A stretch of 46,216 nucleotides of DNA. It comes from a virus. Positions 30,549 through 37,194 of the stretch are shown one piece after another. A program made the position numbers and the translations under genes. Every line of letters begins with the position of its first letter. The stretch's first letter is position 1. Under the pieces are notes generated by a model that saw only the letters and a program-made list of their open reading frames with translations, was not told where the DNA came from and did no database searches. Location: positions 1 to 46,216 of IMG/VR virus record IMGVR_UViG_3300017917_002425; one strand, 5' to 3'.

Positions 30549-31961
30549 ATGTCTACATGGCAAGAATTTTACAACGAAATACGAGATCCTAGTTGGCCTG
30601 ATTGTCCAAGCGAGGACAATTTCCTACAACTTCCAGATCATATACAAAAAGAATGCCAAGAAGTATTTGGGTATCAACCTGGACAATTTCGTAAAACATC
30701 AAAACTATCAAACCGTGTGTTTCCTATACACACCGACACAGCATGCCAACTTAAATGGAATTGGAGTACTATCTTCTTAACTAAAGAAGAAACTGCTAGT
30801 TGCCATAGAACAAATCATCATCAATTTGATACAACTAGTTTTAATTTTCACAACACACCTAGTAAACTCAATGACCGAAAAAGAATGCTTGCAGGACAAT
30901 GGCCCGAGCGTGGTTGTGAATATTGTCGCAACATCGAGCAAGCAGGCGGCGTTAGTGATCGCTTAACTAATTTAAATTTTTCTGGGATGCATGCACCTCC
31001 AGAATTAGACACGGATCTAACAGCAATAAACGTCACACCAAGAATACTAGAAGTTTATTTTGATAATACTTGTAATTTAAAATGTCTTTATTGTGGACCG
31101 CAGTTTAGCAGTTTGTGGGATGCCGAAAATAAACGGCATGGCGATTTTATAAAGAACGGTCTGTATATTTCAAGTCAATTTCAAAAGAGCTCTAACATTG
31201 AATCAAATAAAATAAAACTATTTGATTGGTTAAAAATTAATGGACATCACTTAACCAACTTTAATATACTCGGTGGCGAGCCTCTTTATCAAGATGAATT
31301 ACAACAATGTATTGATTTGTTTGATAAGCATCCTGCACCAGAGTTAAAGTTGCAAATTTTTACTAATCTAAATGCCAAATTAAGTTATGTTAAATCTATT
31401 GTAGAACAAATTAAGAAATTAGTAGATACAAATAAAATTCGTGAATTTGAAGTCACTGCTAGTTTGGATTGTTGGGGACCAACACAGGAATACGTTAGGT
31501 ATCCATTAGACTTAGAAGTGTGGCAAAAGAATTTTGAATACTTAGTTGAACAATCGTGGATCAATCTTATTGTAAGTAGCACAGTGACTCCGTTAACTGT
31601 TAAAACTTTACCAGATTTACTCGAGCGTATTAATTATTGGCGCAAAAGCAGGACAATTTATCACTATCAAAATTCAGTTAATAATCCAAGTTTTATGTAT
31701 ATAGATATTCTTGGACCTATATTCCAAGAAGATTTTGCTAAAGCACTTGCACTTAAACCAACCGATACGCCCGAACAACTGTCTAGTAAACAATATTTAG
31801 AAGGTATAGCACAGCAGGCTAGCAGTCAACAGCCTAATATACCAGAAATACAAAAGTTATTGACCTTTTTAACAGAAATAGACCGACGCCGTGGTACAGA
31901 TTGGCAAAAAACCTTTCCTTGGCTCATTACAGAATTTGAAAAATATAATCTAACTCCATAA
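30549..31961 (+). CDS. Radical SAM protein with extra cysteine cluster
   Basis: 470 residues. The 4Fe-4S site is CNLKCLYC, Cys175/179/182, following LEVYFDNT. The SAM-contact motif GGEP is at 242-245. A second cysteine set precedes the core: Cys85 (TASCHR) and Cys123/Cys126 (GCEYC), which could hold an auxiliary cluster as in SPASM/twitch proteins, though those usually lie after the core. Such enzymes modify peptides, tRNA or small molecules by radical chemistry. No obvious precursor peptide with a Cys/Thr-rich core is adjacent; the Thr/Ser-rich protein before it is one candidate. Last gene of the operon from 29874. Confidence 0.87.
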   Translation: MSTWQEFYNEIRDPSWPDCPSEDNFLQLPDHIQKECQEVFGYQPGQFRKTSKLSNRVFPIHTDTACQLKWNWSTIFLTKEETASCHRTNHHQFDTTSFNFHNTPSKLNDRKRMLAGQWPERGCEYCRNIEQAGGVSDRLTNLNFSGMHAPPELDTDLTAINVTPRILEVYFDNTCNLKCLYCGPQFSSLWDAENKRHGDFIKNGLYISSQFQKSSNIESNKIKLFDWLKINGHHLTNFNILGGEPLYQDELQQCIDLFDKHPAPELKLQIFTNLNAKLSYVKSIVEQIKKLVDTNKIREFEVTASLDCWGPTQEYVRYPLDLEVWQKNFEYLVEQSWINLIVSSTVTPLTVKTLPDLLERINYWRKSRTIYHYQNSVNNPSFMYIDILGPIFQEDFAKALALKPTDTPEQLSSKQYLEGIAQQASSQQPNIPEIQKLLTFLTEIDRRRGTDWQKTFPWLITEFEKYNLTP

Positions 31962-31969
31962 TAACTGTA

Positions 31970-32330
31970 TATAATGTCAAAAACAACCAAAAAAGTCGGG
32001 ATTTTTTGCTAGATTGATTTTACATCACTAAGTATTTTAGAGAACAGTAAAAACAACCAGGCTGACACTTATGCGTACAGCGGAGGATTACAATCTAGAA
32101 CTGTTCCAAAACGGATTGGCTTGTGCCGTAAAGCAAGCAGTAGTAGAGAGGACTTCGGAAATCCTCTTCATTGACAAATGGTATGAGCCCGGGGAGAAAC
32201 AAAACCGCGCTTAGAGAGTATGGCATTGAGGCCCGAGGTCTTATCTGTCTCCATCCTACACTCACTCTGTCAATGCGCTCATTCGGAGCATCCGCTGAAA
32301 CGGTCCAGTAAGAACCGAAGGAGAACGACA
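31970..32330 (+). other. Long structured leader before the first SleB gene
   Basis: 361 bases between the radical SAM stop and the hydrolase start. TATAAT at 31970-31975 could be a -10 but lacks a -35. Pairings seen: GAACAGT (32042-32048) with ACTGTTC (32100-32106); AGAGGA (32147-32152) with TCCTCT (32162-32167) around TTCGG; and a long-range CATTGACA (32169-32176) with TGTCAATG (32268-32275). The block is richer in G+C than its flanks. It may be a regulatory RNA, or part may code (see 32071-32214). Confidence 0.45.
32071..32214 (+). CDS. Possible small protein, 47 residues
   Basis: MRTAEDYNLELFQNGLACAV..., ending KWYEPGEKQNRA. The composition is protein-like, and the ribosome site is weak (CCAGG 11 bases upstream). 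It overlaps two of the leader hairpins. It could be a leader peptide or a chance frame. Confidence 0.3.
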   Translation: MRTAEDYNLELFQNGLACAVKQAVVERTSEILFIDKWYEPGEKQNRA

Positions 32331-32990
32331 GTGAGAAATTTTCTCTTATCGTTAGTACTAGTAGTAGGTAGTACCCAAGTTGTAGCAAATGAAGTAGCAG
32401 AAGTAAAAGCAGAAGTAACATTTAGAGATACAGTTATTACACAAACTACCCAGTTTGTTGAGCGCACTGTTAATCTTATTGCCACACCATTCCTTTCAGA
32501 CAAGGACATAGAGTGCATGGCCAAGAACATATTCTACGAAGCCGGCGGTGAACCCACCGAAGGCAAAATTGCGGTGGGAGTGGTCACACTTAACCGCGCA
32601 CAAGATGGTCGCTTTGGAAAAACAGTTTGTGATGTTGTCAAAGCTCGCACCGTTGTAGTTCGGAACCAAGAAATCAAAAAGACAGAAGTTGTTCAGACTG
32701 GATACTTTGGCACACCCAAGGAAGTTGAAAAACGCGAAGTGGTAGCAAAGGAAGTTCCTGTTTGTCAGTTCTCTTGGACTTGCGCCGGTTATGCCCGCAA
32801 ACCAAAATCTGATGATGAGCGTTGGATTGAAAGCCAAGAAATAGCCCGTAAACTAGCACAAGGCGAGTTTGAACAAGAACGTGCCAAATACGGTTCAGCG
32901 TTGTTTTTTCACAACACTGGTGTACGCCCGTTATGGGCTAAAACCAAGCAATTTATAGCTCGCACAGGGCACCATTTCTTCTACGAATAA
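32331..32990 (+). CDS. SleB-family cell-wall hydrolase, secreted
   Basis: 219 residues from a GTG at 32331 with a GAAGGAGAA site; the longer frame from 32220 would bury the signal peptide. Signal peptide RNFLLSLVLVVGSTQVVA, likely cut before NEVAEV. The hydrolase_2/SleB domain has MAKNIFYEAGGEPTEGKIAV with the catalytic Glu candidate in YEAGGEP, then VTLNRAQDGRFGKTVCDVV and CQFSWTC. An insert of about 35 residues rich in Lys/Glu/Val splits the domain before CQFSWTC, compared with the second copy. It probably cleaves peptidoglycan during lysis. Confidence 0.87.
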   Translation: MRNFLLSLVLVVGSTQVVANEVAEVKAEVTFRDTVITQTTQFVERTVNLIATPFLSDKDIECMAKNIFYEAGGEPTEGKIAVGVVTLNRAQDGRFGKTVCDVVKARTVVVRNQEIKKTEVVQTGYFGTPKEVEKREVVAKEVPVCQFSWTCAGYARKPKSDDERWIESQEIARKLAQGEFEQERAKYGSALFFHNTGVRPLWAKTKQFIARTGHHFFYE

Positions 32991-32993
32991 CAG

Positions 32994-33022
32994 TTGACCA
33001 AAAACTCCTAATTTGCTATAAT
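32994..33022 (+). promoter_or_regulatory. Sigma70-like phage promoter
   Basis: TTGACC (32994-32999), a 17-bp spacer and extended -10 TGCTATAAT (TATAAT 33017-33022). It gives the second SleB gene its own promoter. Confidence 0.88.
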
Positions 33023-33053
33023 AGTTTTATTGCTAGTAAATTAGGAGGTAAAT

Positions 33054-33602
33054 TTGAAGGTCTCACAAACTAATACAGCATTACGGGTAGTAGGATTTTT
33101 AGCAGTAGTATTTTCGTTGTATCATGTGACTACAAATCGTTTAGACTATCTTCGCGCAACTAACGAAGCTGCACGTCAAGGTTTTATTAGTGCAGAAGAT
33201 CGAACCCGGCAACTTGCTTGTCTAACTAAAAACATTTATCACGAAGCCGGCTTTGAGCCATTTGAAGGCAAGGTTGCTGTGGCACAAGTCACCATGAATC
33301 GTGTTGCAGATGGTAAGTTTGGACGTGATGTTTGCGATGTGGTTTATTCTAAAAATGTAGTATATCAAAAGATTATCTGTCAGTTTAGTTGGACTTGCGA
33401 TGGCAAGTCTGCACTGAAACCTATTGCATCGGCTCACTACCGAGAAGCAGAAGAAGTAGCCAAGAAGGTGTTGTTAGAAGGCTTCCGTTTGCCCAGTATG
33501 AAAGACGCTATGTACTATCACGCTGATTATGTCAACCCAAGATGGGGTAAGCCACAGATTACCAAAATTGGCCGCCATATCTTTTATAAGGAAAGCATCT
33601 AA
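33054..33602 (+). CDS. SleB-family cell-wall hydrolase, membrane-anchored
   Basis: 182 residues from a TTG start with a strong AGGAGG site. Residues 10-28 form a signal-anchor (LRVVGFLAVVFSLYHVTT). The SleB core is compact: CLTKNIYHEAGFEPFEGKVA, VTMNRVADGKFGRDVCDVV and CQFSWTC, ending in RHIFYKESI. It is a paralogue of the hydrolase at 32331 without the insert. It overlaps the next membrane gene by one base (TAATG), which suggests a lysis unit. Confidence 0.88.
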   Translation: MKVSQTNTALRVVGFLAVVFSLYHVTTNRLDYLRATNEAARQGFISAEDRTRQLACLTKNIYHEAGFEPFEGKVAVAQVTMNRVADGKFGRDVCDVVYSKNVVYQKIICQFSWTCDGKSALKPIASAHYREAEEVAKKVLLEGFRLPSMKDAMYYHADYVNPRWGKPQITKIGRHIFYKESI

Positions 33603-33928
33603 TGAATATCGATATTAAAAACAACATCAACATTAACCGTGAATCTATTAACCAATTCTTAAACACTTATCTGCCCAAAATCTCAGCAGATACACTAGGA
33701 TGGTTGGCTGTCGTTGTAATCAATTGTGCAACTATTCCTACACTACTTGCCCTAATGACTGGACTGTCAGATAAGGTTCCAAGTTTGGATATGGTTATGT
33801 TTTTATGGGCCAGCTTGATTTTATTGTTTGCTCGTGCTATAGTATTACGAGATATGCTTAATATTATTACTATCAGCGTAGGCTTTATGATCCAGGCCAG
33901 CTTAATGGCAATGATACTGTTCAAATGA
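33602..33928 (+). CDS. Small membrane protein, possible holin
   Basis: 108 residues with a polar N-terminal 32 residues, then membrane spans at about 33-53, 64-82 and 86-107. Size, topology and coupling to a wall hydrolase fit a holin or lysis accessory protein, but no named holin family is recognised. The TAATG start and ATGA end couple it on both sides. Confidence 0.6.
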   Translation: MNIDIKNNININRESINQFLNTYLPKISADTLGWLAVVVINCATIPTLLALMTGLSDKVPSLDMVMFLWASLILLFARAIVLRDMLNIITISVGFMIQASLMAMILFK

Positions 33929-34098
33929 TATTAGATAATGAAGTCAATGCCATGCAAGATATACAGACCGGTAAGTGGTCTGTGTTCCGTCTTGTTTGGG
34001 ATGAAACTAGTATATTTCCTCAGCGAATAATGATTGCTGAAAATATCGAGCGTGAAGAAGTTGATAAATGGTTAGCATGGGGGAATTTGCAACGATGA
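33925..34098 (+). CDS. Unknown small phage protein, 57 residues
   Basis: MILDNEVNAMQDIQTGKWSV..., ending EEVDKWLAWGNLQR. ATGA overlaps on both sides indicate a genuine coupled gene. It has a strand-strand-helix pattern with acidic and Trp-rich composition. No family is recognised. Confidence 0.6.
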   Translation: MILDNEVNAMQDIQTGKWSVFRLVWDETSIFPQRIMIAENIEREEVDKWLAWGNLQR

Positions 34099-34490
34099 CA
34101 ATGCATCTTGAAGGACCGTGGTTATCTACTACAGGTAAGAAGCGTGGTAAGCGTCAATGGGCTAGTAGTGAGGCTAAGAAATTAGCACAACAACGACAAG
34201 CTGAGTGGGATCGCAAACTTATACAGTTTGAAAAGATGGCGCCACGTTTTAGCACTGGACCATACAATGCTCCACGCAAGACTATGAGTGATTACCTGCC
34301 TAAGACTCCGCCAGGTCGCGAAACTCCTAGTATTGCATCGCAAGATACTGGTTGGGTTCCTTGCGTCAAAGTGCATGATACCGAATATACCGGCACCAAG
34401 ATCAAAGGTATTGGCACTATGCATAAGTCAAACGCTGTTCCGGTGTTCACTGACGACGAAGCCAAAGACATTTCAAGTATGAGGAGATAA
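34095..34490 (+). CDS. Unknown basic phage protein, 131 residues
   Basis: The ATG at 34095 overlaps the previous stop; a longer frame from 34068 is a read-through shadow. The protein is basic in its first half (KKRGKRQWASSEAKKLAQQR) and Pro/Thr-rich in the middle (LPKTPPGRETPS). The ending DTEYTGTKIKGIGTMHKSNA followed by VPVFTDDEAKDISSMRR looks like a conserved phage C-terminal motif. No function is known. Confidence 0.7.
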   Translation: MTMHLEGPWLSTTGKKRGKRQWASSEAKKLAQQRQAEWDRKLIQFEKMAPRFSTGPYNAPRKTMSDYLPKTPPGRETPSIASQDTGWVPCVKVHDTEYTGTKIKGIGTMHKSNAVPVFTDDEAKDISSMRR

Positions 34491-34491
34491 C

Positions 34492-35025
34492 ATGGGTAGA
34501 GTTTTAACCGATGCACAAAGAGAAGCTAAAAATGCTTATAATCGAGAATACAGAAAAAATAATCCCGAAGTAGCAAAAGCATGGTATCAGGCTAATAAAC
34601 TAACACATGCTGAAAACAATCGTCGGTGGAAGAAAGAAAATCCAGACCGTGTTAAGGAACTAGCCAAGGCATATAATGAACGAGTTAAAAAGAGAAGTGT
34701 TAATGATATTGATTTATCACTTAGACGAATGATTAATCAAGCCAAGGGCAGGGCTAAAACACATAATAGAGAGTTTGATATTGACCTTCAGTATATTAAA
34801 AAACTATGGACCAAACAACATGGACTGTGCAAATATACTAAATTGCCAATGAGTCTTGCGATCGGTAGTAAATCTTCTCGTGCCAGTCTAGACAGAATAA
34901 ACAGCAAAAAGGGCTATGTAAAAGGTAATTGTCAGTTAGTATTATTTGGCATCAACTCATTTAAAAGCGAAACAAGTGAAAAAGAGTTTATTAAGTTGTG
35001 TAAAGCTGTAGCTGAGAACAACTAA
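34492..35025 (+). CDS. HNH endonuclease, free-standing
   Basis: 177 residues. The nuclease part reads GLCKYTKLPMSL (111-122) and ASLDRINSKKGYVKGNCQLV (131-150), the pattern of HNH (His-Me finger-like) homing endonucleases in which SLDRID...GYxxGN is typical. The N-terminal 70 residues are a charged helical repeat with repeated Asn, Tyr and Lys. Such genes spread by cutting genomes that lack them. No intron boundaries were seen in the neighbours. A GAGATAAC site precedes the ATG. Confidence 0.82.
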   Translation: MGRVLTDAQREAKNAYNREYRKNNPEVAKAWYQANKLTHAENNRRWKKENPDRVKELAKAYNERVKKRSVNDIDLSLRRMINQAKGRAKTHNREFDIDLQYIKKLWTKQHGLCKYTKLPMSLAIGSKSSRASLDRINSKKGYVKGNCQLVLFGINSFKSETSEKEFIKLCKAVAENN

Positions 35026-35059
35026 ATAAACATAGCACATAATGGAGACATGCAACTAA

Positions 35060-35278
35060 TTGAGTAAAGATGATTTTATTAAGATGGAAGGTGTTATTGC
35101 AGAAGTTTTGCGTAACACACAATACCGGGTTGAAATTGAGAATTTTGAAAAACCCATGCTCGCAACATTATCGGGCCGTATGCGTCAAAACAATATTAAA
35201 GTTCTAGCAGGTGATACTGTAGAACTAGAAGTTAGCCCATATGATTTAACTCGTGGACGAATTGTACGTCGCAGATAA
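35060..35278 (+). CDS. infA: Translation initiation factor IF-1
   Basis: 72 residues from a TTG start at 35060; this start restores the MSKDDFIKMEGVI opening typical of IF-1. The S1-like OB fold is clear: MEGVIAEVLRNTQYRVEIEN, LSGRMRQNNIKVLAGD and VSPYDLTRGRIVRR match bacterial IF-1 almost word for word, at the same length. IF-1 binds the ribosomal A site and speeds initiation-complex formation. A phage copy may tune initiation in favour of phage messages, many of which here have TTG/GTG starts or short leaders. A GGAG lies 13 bases upstream. Confidence 0.93.
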   Translation: MSKDDFIKMEGVIAEVLRNTQYRVEIENFEKPMLATLSGRMRQNNIKVLAGDTVELEVSPYDLTRGRIVRRR

Positions 35279-35286
35279 CTTTTTAA

Positions 35287-35982
35287 ATGAAAACAAAAAT
35301 AGTTAGTTTTGGCGATAGTTTTATATTCGGCAGTGAACTTAACGATAATATCAACGGTAATAAAAGTTGGGTAGGACAGGCTGCTACTCAATTGGGCGTT
35401 GAATATGAAACGCTATCGGTTCCTGGATGCGGCAACGAAAACATTACCAAGCAAATACTAACCTACTTTTCAAACAATCCAAGCGATAATGTATTAGCAG
35501 TAATTAATTGGACTTGGGGAGCTCGTTGGGATTTTTATATTTCTGAAATTGAACAATGGACCACAATAGGATTAAGTTGCGTTCCTTCTAAGTTGGCGCC
35601 ATTGGTTGGGCTTGATGAAGCAGAAAAAGTTTTAGAATTTTATAATAAATATACAGGTCGTAGTATTTTATGGGATCGATTTAGGACATTACAAACGATC
35701 TACAATTCTCAACAGTTTTTAAAAAGTCTTAATGTTCCTAGTGTTCAAACATATATGGATTACGAAATGTGGGACACTAAATGGCATGCGCCAGATTACA
35801 TTAAAACTTTACAAAATCTTACTAAAGAATCTTTACAAAATTTTGAAGGGCAAAACTTCCTTGATTGGAGTCGTAAACACGGATTTCAAATTACAGATCC
35901 ATGGTTGCATCCACTAGAAGATGCACATTTAGCAGCTTGTGAGTTGTGGATAGAAACCTATAGGCAAGCATTAAACCGATAA
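35287..35982 (+). CDS. SGNH/GDSL-type hydrolase-like protein
   Basis: 231 residues. Block I is GDSF (9-12) with nucleophile Ser11; block II/III Gly and Asn may be GCGNENI (47-53) and the INWTW region; block V is DPWLHPLEDAH (204-214), with Asp and His three to four residues apart. The family removes acyl or acetyl groups from glycans and lipids. A phage version could de-acetylate host surface polysaccharide. No signal peptide and no clear ribosome site are visible. Confidence 0.75.
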   Translation: MKTKIVSFGDSFIFGSELNDNINGNKSWVGQAATQLGVEYETLSVPGCGNENITKQILTYFSNNPSDNVLAVINWTWGARWDFYISEIEQWTTIGLSCVPSKLAPLVGLDEAEKVLEFYNKYTGRSILWDRFRTLQTIYNSQQFLKSLNVPSVQTYMDYEMWDTKWHAPDYIKTLQNLTKESLQNFEGQNFLDWSRKHGFQITDPWLHPLEDAHLAACELWIETYRQALNR

Positions 35983-35990
35983 ATATTACT

Positions 35991-36542
35991 ATGAGATCCA
36001 TACGACAAGACATTAAATTAGTAGAACAAAGCACTCGTCCAGCTAAACTGGAAACTACTCCTTTACCTTTTGCTGAAAATGCATTAGAACCAGTGATGTC
36101 AAAGGCAACTATCGATTATCACTATGAGCATCTTGCTAAGGGCTATGCTAAACGCTATAATGCAGGTGAAGGTAATGCTAATTTTAACCGTGCTGGATCG
36201 TTTTTACATAATAAATTTTTCCCACAATTGCGTGCTCCAAAAGGTGCTAATCGCCCTAAGGGTGCTGTGCTAGAGCTTATTGAAAGCAACTTTAAAACCT
36301 ATGAAGACTTTAAAGCAGAATTTAAAAAGGTGGCCATGGCTGTCCAGGGATCGGGCTGGGTATATCTTAGCACATCGGGCGCGATTAAAACTATCCCAAA
36401 CCATCAGGTTAGAACAGATATCTGTGTACTCGTTGACTGGTGGGAACACGCTTGGGCTCTAGATTACCAAAGCGATAAAGAAAAATATCTAGATAACATT
36501 TGGAAGATTATTAATTGGGACGTTTGTTCTGAAAGATTATGA
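35991..36542 (+). CDS. Fe/Mn superoxide dismutase
   Basis: 183 residues. Metal ligands by position: His44 ([10 protein letters not shown]), His73 ([10 protein letters not shown]), Asp149 and His153 ([11 protein letters not shown]). The first helix hairpin and the DxWEHA signature are typical; spacing around His73 is one residue shorter than in E. coli enzymes, as I recall for phage versions. It converts superoxide to H2O2 and O2. With AhpC/AhpD it would form a two-step detoxification route. GATAAATA (35978-35985) lies immediately before the ATG, overlapping the previous stop. Confidence 0.92.
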   Translation: MRSIRQDIKLVEQSTRPAKLETTPLPFAENALEPVMSKATIDYHYEHLAKGYAKRYNAGEGNANFNRAGSFLHNKFFPQLRAPKGANRPKGAVLELIESNFKTYEDFKAEFKKVAMAVQGSGWVYLSTSGAIKTIPNHQVRTDICVLVDWWEHAWALDYQSDKEKYLDNIWKIINWDVCSERL

Positions 36543-36865
36543 TTACGATAACTGAATCAGCAGTAGCAAAAATACGCGATATTATCGCAGAAGAAAATAA
36601 CCCTAGTTTAAAATTACGTGTGTTTGTCCAAGGTGGCGGATGCTCGGGTTTTCAATATGGGTTTACACTTGATGATACTCAAGCAGAAGACGACTGGACT
36701 TTAGATATTAACGGAATACAAGTTCTAGTAGATTCAATGTCGGGCGGTTATTTACAGGGTGCCGAAATTGACTACAAAGATGATGTTATGGGTAGTAGTT
36801 TTAGTATCAACAATCCAAACGCACAAACTACCTGCGGTTGCGGTAGCTCATTTAGCCCTTACTAA
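36539..36865 (+). CDS. A-type iron-sulphur carrier (ErpA/IscA-like)
   Basis: 108 residues with the three conserved cysteines: Cys35 in GGGCSGFQY, and Cys99 and Cys101 in TTCGCGSSF. The fold landmarks [20 protein letters not shown] and [11 protein letters not shown] match ErpA. The protein receives Fe-S clusters and inserts them in target enzymes such as radical SAM proteins, one of which is encoded at 30549-31961. It overlaps the superoxide dismutase gene by four bases. Confidence 0.92.
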   Translation: MITITESAVAKIRDIIAEENNPSLKLRVFVQGGGCSGFQYGFTLDDTQAEDDWTLDINGIQVLVDSMSGGYLQGAEIDYKDDVMGSSFSINNPNAQTTCGCGSSFSPY

Positions 36866-36891
36866 CCCAAATCCTTAGTCCATAGAACTCT

Positions 36892-36899
36892 GCTAAATA
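36892..36899 (+). promoter_or_regulatory. T4-late-promoter-like element
   Basis: GCTAAATA (36892-36899) lies 20 bases before the ATG at 36920, with AGAGGA in between and no -35. It resembles late promoters of T4-like phages and precedes virion genes. Confidence 0.45.
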
Positions 36900-36919
36900 T
36901 ACGCAGAGGACTCAAATCT

Positions 36920-37186
36920 ATGGCACAACTAGTAATCAACGTAGGCACAGCACCAAACGATGGATTGGGTGATCCAATACGTACAGCATATCAAAAATGT
37001 AATACTAATTTTAGCGAATTGTTTAGTCGCGTGCAGGTAAATCCACCTACAACTCCAAGCGGAACAGTAGGCGATGCTGCCGGCATGTATGCATTTGATA
37101 CAACATATTTTTATGTTTGCGTAGGTGACTATGACGCTACTACAGAAATTTGGAAGCGCATTGCATTTGACGGCACCCCTTGGTAA
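36920..37186 (+). CDS. Fibre-attachment-module protein, 88 residues
   Basis: The N-terminus INVGTAPNDGLGDPIRTAYQ parallels the start of the 1510-residue fibre protein (INIGALPNDGTGDPLRTAFN), so the two share a module of about 35 residues. The rest (GMYAFDTTYFYVCVGDYDAT) is a small beta domain. Likely a virion protein, perhaps an adaptor or short fibre. An AGAGGA site and a late-type element precede it. Confidence 0.8.
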   Translation: MAQLVINVGTAPNDGLGDPIRTAYQKCNTNFSELFSRVQVNPPTTPSGTVGDAAGMYAFDTTYFYVCVGDYDATTEIWKRIAFDGTPW

Positions 37187-37194
37187 TATAATAA

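Noticed and set aside
32220-32330. N-terminal extension of the first SleB hydrolase
   Set aside because: The extra 37 residues would precede a perfect signal peptide. The GTG at 32331 has a GAAGGAGAA site, and the extension lies in the structured leader.
35978-35985. Late promoter GATAAATA for the superoxide dismutase
   Set aside because: It contains the previous gene's stop codon and leaves only five bases before the ATG, so chance is more likely.
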